Below are positions 42,931 to 51,548 of a stretch of 64,000 nt of DNA, piece by piece. The stretch comes from CBDCUQ01 sp965222835 (GTDB lineage Bacteria > Pseudomonadota > Alphaproteobacteria > Rhizobiales > Hyphomicrobiaceae). The notes under the pieces are model-generated. The model was not told the DNA's origin. It ran no database searches and was given only the letters and a program-made list of their open reading frames with translations. Within the stretch, counting starts at the first letter, position 1. Every line of letters starts with the position of its first letter. The stretch lies in the NCBI GenBank assembly GCA_965222835.1, contig CBDCUQ010000004.1:620001-684000 (forward strand), written 5' to 3'. The position numbers and the translations under genes were made by a program.

Positions 42931-44049
42931 TTATTGGGGCGCCCAGGGGAGCCGTTCCTTTGTCTGAGGTGTTTGGCCATCAGGTGCGGCGGCGGTCGAA
43001 ACCGGTGGCCCTCCACCGGGGCCGGCTTCGCCGGACTGGTTTGGGACACTCCCCTCCGGCAGGAATTCGGCCTGCTTGCACGAGCAGCCCTCCACATATT
43101 CCTTGCGATAGCGGAAGGCTGACTGCAGCTCGGTGTAGGGGGTTCGGTTGCTATAACCGACCATCTGGTCAGAGGATCCGCCGGGGTTTTGATAGTAGTA
43201 GAGCTCGGCGGGCGCGGCGCACTTCGATTGGCAGGCCTGCGCATCGCGCTCGAAATGGTTTGGAAGCGTCGAGAAGCTGATCGGGAAGTAGTAGCCATCG
43301 CAGAGGCGGACGCACACAGTGCGATATGTGGCATAGGGCAGGGCCCTGTAGGTGCCGAGACCGCCATACCCACCGCTGTCTTCCTCTGACGAAAAGAAGG
43401 AGAACGGGTTGAATGTCTGCCGCCGTGCCTCTTGCTCGTAATTGGCGCCACATTTATTGCGGGCCAGTTCGCGGACGATTTCGTCGCGGTGAGAGCGGCC
43501 GGCTGAGGCCATCAATTGGCTGCGCTGCGTTTCGAGGTCGGCGAGGCGCTGACGTGCGCCTTCCGCCTCATTCCAAAGCTTGACGCACTTCTTAGTGCGG
43601 CGAAGCGTCTTCGAGAACAAGAACGTCTCATAACAATTCGACCGGTCCAGCTTTCTTCGCGCGGTCCGGTGCTGCTTCTTGAGCTGACGGATCTCACTTT
43701 TGATCATGGGAATGAGATTGCGTGCGGGATCGGTGCCTTGGATTTCCTGCACCAAGCGCTTTTCAAGCTGCAGGCAGATGGGTGTGCTGCGCGGCGCCCA
43801 TCCCGTTGGTCCGGGTGGATTGACAGGTTGCGGTCCCTGCTGGGCCGGTGGCCGATAGACCGGTTCAGGTGGGACGGGTCTCTGCTGCGGTGACGTTTCC
43901 CATGGCCACCATCCCTGGGCGAGGGGCGGCGCGGACGGACTGAGTACGAGAAGGGCGCACCCGAGCAGCGTCGCGGCGCCAAGCGGTGCCCGACGCCATC
44001 GTCGCGAAGCCTTCAGGGCAGAATCCAAAATGTTCTTCGGCAAACGCAT
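42931..44049 (-). CDS. DUF2865 domain protein, exported
   Basis: About 372 residues. An N-terminal signal or anchor segment (LGAATLLGCALLVLSPSAPPLA) leads into a Pro/Gln-rich linker, a helical coiled-coil part (about 120-230), and the DUF2865 domain, with YRTVCVRLCDGYYFPISFST, FERDAQACQSKCAAPAELYY and EYVEGCSCKQ. The six or more cysteines are probably disulphide-bonded. DUF2865 is almost confined to Hyphomicrobiales and is of unknown function, perhaps a periplasmic or outer-membrane-linked protein. The start at 44049 is uncertain (GGAGG is only one base away). Confidence 0.78.
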   Translation of the reverse strand: MRLPKNILDSALKASRRWRRAPLGAATLLGCALLVLSPSAPPLAQGWWPWETSPQQRPVPPEPVYRPPAQQGPQPVNPPGPTGWAPRSTPICLQLEKRLVQEIQGTDPARNLIPMIKSEIRQLKKQHRTARRKLDRSNCYETFLFSKTLRRTKKCVKLWNEAEGARQRLADLETQRSQLMASAGRSHRDEIVRELARNKCGANYEQEARRQTFNPFSFFSSEEDSGGYGGLGTYRALPYATYRTVCVRLCDGYYFPISFSTLPNHFERDAQACQSKCAAPAELYYYQNPGGSSDQMVGYSNRTPYTELQSAFRYRKEYVEGCSCKQAEFLPEGSVPNQSGEAGPGGGPPVSTAAAPDGQTPQTKERLPWAPQ

Positions 44050-44386
44050 GCCTCCACGGCAATGGCCGCGACCCAAGTCCTTGATACTTCGTGAACTCTG
44101 CCATAGGCGGGTAATGAAGCGCAAATGCGGCATGGGGCCGGGGGCCGCGCCCTGTGGGTAGGCGCCGAGCGGTCGCCCTTTGTGATCTCTGTACAGTTGT
44201 CTGCTTGACGCCGAAATGCGGGCCCTCCATAAGACTCCCATGCGGAAAAGCACGCGCCAAGGCGCCGTCAACTCTTGTTGCGGCATTATTATTTCGGGCT
44301 AGTCAAACACGGCTGGCGCGCGGCCCGCTTCTTTGCTTCATGACCGGACAGAGAACCCGCACCGCCAGCAGGCTGAGGGTCTTATT
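44050..44386. other. Intergenic region between DUF2865 gene and cysS
   Basis: 337 bases between divergent genes. No RNA gene, hairpin terminator or convincing promoter could be recognised. An in-frame extension of the DUF2865 gene runs through most of it but shows no recognisable domain. Confidence 0.4.
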
Positions 44387-45808
44387 GTGACATTGCGCCT
44401 CTACAACACGCTGACGCGATCCAAGGACACGTTCAAACCGCTCGATCCTCAAAACGTGCGGATGTACGTGTGCGGGCCGACGGTCTACGACTACGCGCAC
44501 ATTGGTAACGCGCGGCCCGTCATCGTTTTCGACGTGCTGTTCCGGCTTTTGCGCCACCTCTATGGCGAGAAACATGTGACGTACGTGCGCAACATCACGG
44601 ACGTTGACGACAAGATCAACGCGCGTGCCGCGGAACAATACCCGGACATGGATCCCTTGAAAGCGATCCGCAAGCTGACCGAGGAGACGGCCCAGCAGTT
44701 CCATAAGGACATCGCGACGCTTGGCGTGCTGGCGCCCACCGTCGAGCCGCGCGCGACTGAGCATATCAAAGAGATGACCGATCTCTGCGAAAAGCTCGTC
44801 AAAAACGGGAATGCGTACGTGGCGGAGGACCACGTCCTGTTCCACGTGCCAAGCATGACGGATTACGGGCGTCTTTCCGGCCGCTCTCTGGAGGAGATGG
44901 AGGCGGGGGCGCGTGTCGAGGTGGCGCCCTACAAGAAAGACGCGATGGATTTCGTCTTGTGGAAACCATCAAAGGAGAGTGAGCCGGCGTGGCCGAGCCC
45001 TTGCGGCATCAAGACGGCCGGGCGTCCAGGTTGGCACATTGAGTGCTCTGCGATGGCGGGAAAGCACCTCGGCCAGGTGTTCGATATTCACGGTGGGGGC
45101 ATCGATCTGGCGTTTCCTCATCATGAGAACGAGGTGGCGCAATCCCGCTGTGCGCACAAGACGTCGGTGATGGCGCAGGTGTGGATGCACAATGGCTTTC
45201 TGCAGGTGGAAGGCGAGAAGATGTCGAAGTCGCTCGGCAATTTCATCACCATCCATGAGCTCTTGGACACAAAGAATTTCGGATCCAATCAATGGCACGG
45301 CCGTGTCGTGCGCCTTGCAATGCTTGGTACGCACTATCGCCAGCCGATCGACTGGACCGTGGAGCGGCTGCTGCAGGCGCGGACGACATTGTTCGAAATT
45401 GCGGATCTCTTGCATGGCGTTGCGCCGCAAGGCGGTCCGCATGACGAGGTCGTGGCGGCATTGTCCGACGATCTCAATACGCCGAGTGCACTTTCCATCA
45501 TTTACGGCCTCTTGAAGTCGGCGCGGCGTAACGACAAGGCCCGCAGCGAACTCAAGGCGACTTTAGCGTTCATGGGTCTCTACGGCGATGAAACGCGCGA
45601 GGCGCTCGATGTCGGATATGTGGCCCGTGAGGTTGACGCGGAAAAAATCGAGAATCTCGTCGCGGCCCGCCTTGCCGCTCGCAAGGCCAAGGACTTCAAA
45701 GAGAGCGACCGTATTCGCGATGAGCTGGCGGGGATGGGTGTGAGCCTCAAGGACGCTAAAGACCCCAAGACCGGTGAGATCATCACGACCTGGGAGGTTG
45801 CGCGATGA
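44387..45808 (+). CDS. cysS: Cysteinyl-tRNA synthetase
   Basis: 473 residues. It charges tRNA-Cys. Class I motifs are present: CGPTVYDYAHIGNARPVIVF (HIGN, about residue 38) and EKMSKSLGNF (about 278). Zinc-site cysteines occur in YVCGPTVYD, and later WHIECSAMAGK and FPHHENEVAQS. The GTG at 44387 with GAGGG upstream gives the expected N-terminus (TLRLYNTLTRSK). The GNAT gene downstream overlaps the stop by four bases. Confidence 0.96.
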   Translation: MTLRLYNTLTRSKDTFKPLDPQNVRMYVCGPTVYDYAHIGNARPVIVFDVLFRLLRHLYGEKHVTYVRNITDVDDKINARAAEQYPDMDPLKAIRKLTEETAQQFHKDIATLGVLAPTVEPRATEHIKEMTDLCEKLVKNGNAYVAEDHVLFHVPSMTDYGRLSGRSLEEMEAGARVEVAPYKKDAMDFVLWKPSKESEPAWPSPCGIKTAGRPGWHIECSAMAGKHLGQVFDIHGGGIDLAFPHHENEVAQSRCAHKTSVMAQVWMHNGFLQVEGEKMSKSLGNFITIHELLDTKNFGSNQWHGRVVRLAMLGTHYRQPIDWTVERLLQARTTLFEIADLLHGVAPQGGPHDEVVAALSDDLNTPSALSIIYGLLKSARRNDKARSELKATLAFMGLYGDETREALDVGYVAREVDAEKIENLVAARLAARKAKDFKESDRIRDELAGMGVSLKDAKDPKTGEIITTWEVAR

Positions 45809-46314
45809 GCCGCGGGCCCTATCCGCTGCGTCCTTTTCTGCCTGCGGACACGATGTCCTTGCGGGAACTTTTTGCGCAATCGATTGAGGAGCTGACGCAA
45901 GAGGATTATTCCGAGGACCAGCGTGTGGCGTGGGCCTCTACGGCGGAGGATGCGGTTGCATTCGGGGCGCGTCTCGGGGCCATGGTGACGTTGGTGGCGA
46001 CGGAAGAGGGTGAGCATCTGGGTTTTGGGGCGCTTAAGGACAACACGGTGCTCGACATGCTTTATGTTCATCCTTTCCGTGCCGGCGAAGGTGTCGGGAC
46101 GACCTTGGCGGATGCGTTGGAAAAGATCGCCGCGAACCGTGGGGCAAAAACGATAACCGCGGATGTCAGTGATACGGCCGCGATCTTCTTCGAACGGCGG
46201 GGGTATCTGCCGGTGCGACGGAACACGCTCGAGATCGATGGTGAATGGCTTGCGAATACGACGATGCGTAAAGAGTTGAAGCCAGCCGGTGTGGTTAAGG
46301 CCGCTCGGGCATGA
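45805..46314 (+). CDS. GNAT family acetyltransferase
   Basis: 169 residues with the GNAT core: GFGALKDNTVLDMLYVHPFR followed by AGEGVGTTLADALEKIA (acetyl-CoA pyrophosphate loop, GxGxG/T) and a C-terminal FFERRGYLPVRRNTLEID. It is coupled to cysS by a four-base overlap. Substrate unknown; the sequence resembles small-molecule or protein-amine GNATs. Confidence 0.88.
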   Translation: MSRGPYPLRPFLPADTMSLRELFAQSIEELTQEDYSEDQRVAWASTAEDAVAFGARLGAMVTLVATEEGEHLGFGALKDNTVLDMLYVHPFRAGEGVGTTLADALEKIAANRGAKTITADVSDTAAIFFERRGYLPVRRNTLEIDGEWLANTTMRKELKPAGVVKAARA

Positions 46315-46331
46315 CGGGAGGAGAGGAGTTC

Positions 46332-46451
46332 ATGAAAGACTGGCGCCCGGAGACTCCATTTCCTAAGCACTGGATTGTCTACATCGTTCTGAAGTTTGCC
46401 GTTCTGGGACTGGCCGTTTGGTTTGCGCTCAGAAGCCAGGGCTTGGTTTGA
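46332..46451 (+). CDS. Small single-helix membrane protein (39 residues)
   Basis: MKDWRPETPFPKHWIVYIVL followed by KFAVLGLAVWFALRSQGLV and TGA. The ATG at 46332 has GAGGAG a few bases upstream, better than many longer genes here. One membrane helix (about residues 14-33) with a proline-rich cytoplasmic head. It lies 17 bp after the GNAT stop, in the same direction. It is too short for ordinary ORF calls; reality is inferred from the ribosome-binding site and clean helix. Confidence 0.55.
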   Translation: MKDWRPETPFPKHWIVYIVLKFAVLGLAVWFALRSQGLV

Positions 46452-46517
46452 CGGTGTTGAATTTGGATTGACGACCATGAGGCGGCGCTGACCGGCCGCC
46501 GATCGGAAAGAGTGAGA

Positions 46518-48128
46518 ATGACCAAGGAACGCCTTTATCTATACGATACCACGCTGCGCGACGGCGCGCAGACGACTGGCGTCGACTTCTCGCTCGAGGA
46601 CAAGCGGCGCGTTGCGATGGTTTTGGACGAGCTTGGTGTCGACTACGTCGAGGGCGGATATCCCGGCGCTAATGCAACCGATACCGAGTTCTTTTCGGCA
46701 AAACCCAATCTCAAGACCGCGCGTCTCACGGCCTTCGGTATGACCAAGCGTTCCGGGCGTTCCGTCTCAAACGATCCTGGACTGCAGGCACTGTTACAGT
46801 CGTCTGCGGATAGCATCTGCCTGGTTGCGAAGTCGTGGGACTATCATGTGCGAGTCGCGCTCGGCATCACCAATAGCGAGAACCTTCAAAGCATTTCCGA
46901 GAGTATCAAGGCCGTCATTGCGTCGGGGCGCGAGGCGATGCTTGACTGCGAGCACTTCTTTGACGGCTACAAAGGCAATCGTGAATATGCGCTTGCCGTG
47001 GCGCGGACGGCGCACGATGCCGGTGCGCGCTGGGTCGTTCTTTGCGACACCAATGGGGGGACGCTGCCGCATGAGGTCGAGGAGATCGTTTCGGACGTGG
47101 CGCGTGTGGTGCCCGGCGCGCACCTTGGTATTCACACGCATAACGATACGGACAATTCGGTTGCCAATTCGCTGATGGCGGTGCGTGCAGGGTGCCGGCA
47201 GATTCAGGGGACGCTGAACGGCCTTGGAGAGCGGTGTGGCAACGCTAATATGACGTCGATCATTCCGACCTTACTGCTCAAAGCCGAGTTTGCAGACACG
47301 TTCGAGACAGGTATCAAACCGGAGGGGTTGCGGAGTCTGACGCATGCCAGCCGGGTTCTTGACGACATTCTGAATGAAGCACCCAATCGGCATGCACCGT
47401 ACGTGGGGGAAAGTGCGTTTGCGACAAAGGCCGGGATTCACGCGTCTGCGATCCTCAAAGAACCGGAAACGTATGAGCATATCCGTCCCGAGGCCGTCGG
47501 AAATGAGCGGCGCCTTCTTGTTTCGAAGCAGGCGGGCCGCTCGAATATCGGCGCGGCGCTGGAACGGATTGGGCTTTCGGCGGAAAAGGACGACTCGCGT
47601 CTTGGCGTTCTTCTGGAGGAAGTGAAGAACCGTGAAGCGGCCGGCTATTCTTACGAGGCGGCGGAGGCCTCGTTCGAACTCTTGGCGCGGCGGCATCTTT
47701 CAAATGTGCCGCAATACTTCACGGTGGACAGCTTTCGGGTGATCGTGGAGCGTCGGCACAATGCGCTGGGTGAGCAGGTCACCGTCTCAGAGGCGACCGT
47801 CAAAGTCTTTATCAACGGCGACACGGAGGCGTTGTGGTCGGTGGGATCGGGGAACGGTCCGGTCAATGCGCTCGATACCGCGCTTCGCAGGGATCTCGGG
47901 CGGTACCAAAAGCACATTGAGACCGTCGAGCTCGTTGATTACAAGGTGCGGATTCTGACGGGCGGCACCGAGGCGGTGACACGTGTGCTTGTTGAGAGCC
48001 ACGATACGGCGACGGGGGATCGCTGGTTTACGGTCGGTGTATCGCCGAACATCATCGATGCCAGCTTCGAGGCACTTTTGGACAGCATCAACTACAAGCT
48101 GTTGAAAGATGGAGCGGTGGCTGTTTAG
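46518..48128 (+). CDS. cimA: Citramalate synthase
   Basis: 536 residues of the DRE-TIM metallolyase family. YLYDTTLRDGAQTTGVDFSL, WVVLCDTNGGTLPHEV and LGIHTHNDTDNSVANS mark the metal and catalytic residues. The C-terminal part is a LeuA-type regulatory domain (SEATVKVFINGDTEALWSVG...). It condenses pyruvate and acetyl-CoA to (R)-citramalate, the first step of a threonine-independent isoleucine pathway. The length and YVEGGYPGANATDTEFF match CimA more than LeuA. The ATG at 46518 has GGAAAG nine bases upstream; a GTG at 46512 also fits. Confidence 0.92.
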   Translation: MTKERLYLYDTTLRDGAQTTGVDFSLEDKRRVAMVLDELGVDYVEGGYPGANATDTEFFSAKPNLKTARLTAFGMTKRSGRSVSNDPGLQALLQSSADSICLVAKSWDYHVRVALGITNSENLQSISESIKAVIASGREAMLDCEHFFDGYKGNREYALAVARTAHDAGARWVVLCDTNGGTLPHEVEEIVSDVARVVPGAHLGIHTHNDTDNSVANSLMAVRAGCRQIQGTLNGLGERCGNANMTSIIPTLLLKAEFADTFETGIKPEGLRSLTHASRVLDDILNEAPNRHAPYVGESAFATKAGIHASAILKEPETYEHIRPEAVGNERRLLVSKQAGRSNIGAALERIGLSAEKDDSRLGVLLEEVKNREAAGYSYEAAEASFELLARRHLSNVPQYFTVDSFRVIVERRHNALGEQVTVSEATVKVFINGDTEALWSVGSGNGPVNALDTALRRDLGRYQKHIETVELVDYKVRILTGGTEAVTRVLVESHDTATGDRWFTVGVSPNIIDASFEALLDSINYKLLKDGAVAV

Positions 48129-48253
48129 GCCGTCCTTTTGTTTCCATTCAATCTCCGCGCGTGACATTCATTTGTTTCCACGCGTTCACTTGCGGCCGGA
48201 CGATTGTTGGGTCATGTTGGGCGTAATTTGATTGCGAATAGGAGAGCCAATCG

Positions 48254-49057
48254 ATGAAGCGAGGCACCATGGCTGTGCGTTTGCTGGCTGGCGGAGTTAT
48301 CGCGGTAGTGGCCTTAAGTGGTGCGTTGGCGGCGGACTATACGGCGCGCGAGATCACGCAGGCGCTGTTTCATGCTGAAAGCGGAATTCGGATCGATCTT
48401 TCCGGCAAAAGTCTGCGCGAGCTGGATCTCTCGGGCGTGAATTTCAAAGCTGCCAAGATGACGGGCGCGGACCTTTACGGGACGAATTTGGCCGATGCCG
48501 ATCTCGAGAACACCGATCTCACCGGTGCGCTCCTCGACCGCGCCGTTGTCACGCGGACCAATTTCAATGGGGCCAAGCTCGAGGGTGTCACGCTCTTTCG
48601 CCCCACCATTTATTCCAGGCTCGAACGTGACCAGGCCGAAGCGCCTACTTTCGTGGGGGCGAAGCTCAAGGGTGCTCGGTTCAGCGGCTGGCTCGATGGG
48701 ACGGATTTTTCGAAGGCCGATCTGACTGGTGTCGTTTTTGGCAACGAAGATGCGCATCGCGAAGGTCTGCTGGCCTCGCGGGTGCGTATGGTTGGGTGTA
48801 AGTTTGTTGGTGCCAATCTTGAGGGGGCCGACCTGCACGGCAGCTCGCTTGTCTTCGGTAAGTTCATGGGGGCGAACCTGAAGAACGCCAATCTGTCGGG
48901 GACCGACCTTTCAAGTTCTGATTTTTCGGGCGCTGACGTGACCGGAATGAACGTGACGGGTGCCAATCTCAGCAACGCCAATTTTTCGGATGCGATCGGT
49001 CTCGATACAGTGATCGGATTGAACAAATCTGGGGTTCGCGGTGTGAATGTGAACTAG
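48254..49057 (+). CDS. Exported pentapeptide-repeat protein 1
   Basis: 267 residues. A signal peptide (MAVRLLAGGVIAVVALSGALA) precedes a short helical part (YTAREITQALFHAES) and then two blocks of A(D/N)LXX repeats, such as ADLYGTNLADADLENTDLTG and GANLKNANLSGTDLSSSDFS. These form a right-handed beta-helix; the break (about 120-190) has a longer insert. AGGAGAGCC precedes the ATG at 48254. Most pentapeptide proteins are cytoplasmic, so an exported one is less usual. Tandem paralogue of the next gene, 24 bp upstream of it. Confidence 0.88.
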   Translation: MKRGTMAVRLLAGGVIAVVALSGALAADYTAREITQALFHAESGIRIDLSGKSLRELDLSGVNFKAAKMTGADLYGTNLADADLENTDLTGALLDRAVVTRTNFNGAKLEGVTLFRPTIYSRLERDQAEAPTFVGAKLKGARFSGWLDGTDFSKADLTGVVFGNEDAHREGLLASRVRMVGCKFVGANLEGADLHGSSLVFGKFMGANLKNANLSGTDLSSSDFSGADVTGMNVTGANLSNANFSDAIGLDTVIGLNKSGVRGVNVN

Positions 49058-49081
49058 CCGGGCAATTGAAGGGGCTGGTAG

Positions 49082-49924
49082 GTGCAGCATAGAGATTTGC
49101 TGAAAAGAAGCTTGCGGCGAACGCTGCGGTTCTATGGACTCGGAGGAATGATACTTGCCCTGGGTCCGGCGTCTCACGCAACCGCAGAGGATGTCACCCA
49201 AGAGCTGTCGTCGCGTGATGTTGTTCAGCTCATTTTTCATACCACGCACTTTGCTCCGCTTGACCTTTCAGAACAGAACTTGTCGCGGCTTGATTTGGCG
49301 GGTCTGGATTTCAAGGGCGCCGTGCTACGAGGTGCCAATCTGTTCGGGGCGGAACTGGCCGGCAGCAATCTGGCAGGTTGTGATTTGAGAGGCGCCCGGC
49401 TCGACCGCGCCACACTCACCAGGGCGGAGTTTTCGTCAGCGAACCTTGAAGGGGCGACTATTCTAACGCCGACGGTTTTTACCAGTCTTGAAGGGGACCG
49501 GCGTGATGCGCCACGGTTTGCCGGTGCTCGTATGGCAGGGGTTGAGTTTGCCGGTTCATTCGATGCGGTGGATTTTCGCTGGTCGGACCTTTCAGGTGTG
49601 GTGTTCGGGTCGCGCTCGGACGGGGAGGCGCGGCAGAGTGGCCGGCGGGCCAGTCTTGTGGGCGCGAATTTCTCGGAGGCGACGCTGAAAAATGCGCGGC
49701 TTGCCGGGATCTCGCTGAAATATGCCAAGTTTCGAGACGCGGATTTGCGGGGTGCGGATTTCCGCGGGGCTAATCTTGTGCTGGCTGATTTTTCGAGTGC
49801 TGATGTTACTGGTGCTGATTTTACGGACGCCAACCTGGATCTTGCGCGCTTCGACGGTGCGCTCGGTTTGGACTCGGCGAAGGGCCTTGATCGCCTGGCC
49901 GCTGGTGCAGACGCCAATCACTGA
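49082..49924 (+). CDS. Exported pentapeptide-repeat protein 2
   Basis: 280 residues, GTG start with GAAGGGGC upstream. Same layout as its neighbour: signal-like N-terminus (FYGLGGMILALGPASHATA), SSRDVVQLIFHTTHF helix, repeats (NLFGAELAGSNLAGCDLRGA), a middle insert with VVFGSRSDGEARQSG, then a second repeat block ending ADVTGADFTDANLDLARF. It probably arose by tandem duplication of the first. Function unknown; may coat or scaffold in the periplasm. Confidence 0.85.
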   Translation: MQHRDLLKRSLRRTLRFYGLGGMILALGPASHATAEDVTQELSSRDVVQLIFHTTHFAPLDLSEQNLSRLDLAGLDFKGAVLRGANLFGAELAGSNLAGCDLRGARLDRATLTRAEFSSANLEGATILTPTVFTSLEGDRRDAPRFAGARMAGVEFAGSFDAVDFRWSDLSGVVFGSRSDGEARQSGRRASLVGANFSEATLKNARLAGISLKYAKFRDADLRGADFRGANLVLADFSSADVTGADFTDANLDLARFDGALGLDSAKGLDRLAAGADANH

Positions 49925-49949
49925 TCCTTCTTAGGTTCTTTCCGGCTTG

Positions 49950-50320
49950 GCCAGCCCACTCCCCCATCCGGTGCTGTTGTCATCCCGGGGCTTGACCCCG
50001 GGATCCAGGGTTCAACGGATCTCGGTGCGTGCGGCATTATCTCTTTGCGCCACGCCTGCCTCATCACCCCACCCCTCGCCCCTCCCCATCAAGGGGAGGG
50101 GAATGACAGGAGTCGGCAGCAGTGCGTAGGCAGCTGGGAGCGGGCAGCTGGCAACGGGGCGTATGCGCGAAGCGCTGCGTCTTCAAAGAACAGCCCCTCC
50201 CCCTGGTGGGGAGGGGGTGGGGGGCGGCGGCACGCGTTGTGTCCGAATTCTTATTGCCGCGTTGGAGGCACCATGGATCCCGGCATTAAATACCGGGATG
50301 ACGGTTGCGACGGTGGCCGG
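49950..50320. repeat. Nested inverted-repeat element, copy 1
   Basis: About 370 bp. From the ends inwards: an outer hairpin (CATCCCGGGGCTTGACCCCG), an inner hairpin (CCCCTCCCCATCAAGGGGAG), a short variable core, an inner hairpin in inverted orientation (CCCCTCCCCCTGGTGGGGAG) and an outer hairpin (ATCCCGGCATTAAATACCGG then GATGACGG). The left and right halves are inverted repeats of each other as well as each containing palindromes. It fills the space between convergent genes (pentapeptide 2 and the outer-membrane protein). A second copy is at 57170-57521. No ORF inside; probably a non-autonomous mobile or REP/RIME-like mosaic element. Confidence 0.85.
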
Positions 50321-50352
50321 GCCATCCCGGTCGGCCGCAAACCTAAAAGGTT

Positions 50353-51300
50353 CTAGAAATCGACCTCGAGGCTCACCTTTAATGTGCCATCCGGCGTGTG
50401 TTCGGTGAGGCCCGCGAAAAAGCCGACACCAAGCGTTGCGGTCGGGCCTTCTTCGTCATCGTCATCACTGTCGGCCGTCTCGAGGCCGCTCCTGATGGTG
50501 GCACCGGGAAGGGCATACGTATAGTAGAGCACGGGGCCCAAACGGTGCTGATCGGAATCGCCAAAGGCTTCGTTCTCTTCGGTGGGATGGCCGGTGGAGC
50601 CGATGCGGTCGACGGTTCCGTAGGCCTCGACGGCCAAGGCCCAAGCCGGTGAGAACGTGTAGGTGATCTGCGCGGCGTAGGCGAAATCCCACTTGTTGTC
50701 GCGCGGTTCGTTGTCTTCGCGGTCGCCGCCGAAGAAGGTCACGCCCATGGGAATGGCAGAGGCGGACCAGGGGCCGGCCGCAAACTCGAATATGGGTCCC
50801 ATGATGAGGGCGTTTGCTTCGCCTGCTTCGAGGGGATGCTCGGCTTCGGTCACAATGCCGAGGCCGAAGCCGTCGCCTTCGCGCGGGATGAGTATGGCGA
50901 TTACCTCGCCGCCGATCTCGGACAGTTTCCAGGAGCTGAAACCGTTGGCCTGCCCGATGGAGGGCGGGTCGTCAAAGCGTTCCTCTTCCAATTCGATGCC
51001 GATGCGGAATTTGAGATAGTTGGAGAGGCCGACTTCCATTTCCAGCGCATTGCGCAGGCGCGTCACAGAGTTCTCGTCGAACAGCGTTTCGCCGCCGTCG
51101 GTTGCCGTCCTGCGGCGCGGATGGCCCCAGGCGTAGGCGTTCTGGCTTTGGAACTGGAGATAACCATGACCGGCTTCCAAATCCTTGAGTTCGAACTGGC
51201 CGATAAACGGCCCTTCCGCGCGGGCGTTGCTGATCAGAACGCTCGCCAACAGCAAGATCGAGAGAGAGCCCGATCGACGGTCGATTGAGAGAAAACGCAC
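50353..51300 (-). CDS. Outer-membrane beta-barrel protein, unknown function
   Basis: 315 residues from a GTG. A signal peptide (SLSILLLASVLISNARAEG) is followed by alternating amphipathic strands (YLKFRIGIELEEERF, KWDFAYAAQITYTFS, WALAVEAYGTVDRI). The C-terminus ends LKVSLEVDF: a terminal phenylalanine is typical of outer-membrane barrels. Acidic loops (DSDDDDEEG) may bind cations. No recognised family; possibly a transporter-like or DUF outer-membrane protein. Confidence 0.65.
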   Translation of the reverse strand: MRFLSIDRRSGSLSILLLASVLISNARAEGPFIGQFELKDLEAGHGYLQFQSQNAYAWGHPRRRTATDGGETLFDENSVTRLRNALEMEVGLSNYLKFRIGIELEEERFDDPPSIGQANGFSSWKLSEIGGEVIAILIPREGDGFGLGIVTEAEHPLEAGEANALIMGPIFEFAAGPWSASAIPMGVTFFGGDREDNEPRDNKWDFAYAAQITYTFSPAWALAVEAYGTVDRIGSTGHPTEENEAFGDSDQHRLGPVLYYTYALPGATIRSGLETADSDDDDEEGPTATLGVGFFAGLTEHTPDGTLKVSLEVDF

Positions 51301-51486
51301 GTTGTTGGTCCAGGTCTTATTCTTGCTCGCCGTTTCCGTCCCAGGTGCTCTGGAGCCTGTTCTTGGGGCGAGAGGTTGCTCGTAATTAGAAGTGCAGCAC
51401 GGTGCGGGCTTGGAGCCAAGACCTTGGCCCGGGCGGGTCCCCAGAATCTGGTAGCCTGTGGCTAAATCACCAGAGTGAGCATTTAC

Positions 51487-51521
51487 AAGAAAGGCGCCAG
51501 ACTCTGTCCGGCGCCTTTCTT
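51487..51521. terminator. Strong bidirectional terminator after the TonB receptor gene
   Basis: A 12-base perfect stem (AAGAAAGGCGCC with GGCGCCTTTCTT) with an 11-base loop. On the minus strand, TTTCTT ends the stem right after the receptor's stop codon. The symmetry lets it work from the other side too. Confidence 0.85.
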
Positions 51522-51548
51522 CGAATCTGCCTCGAACCCGCTCGGTGC

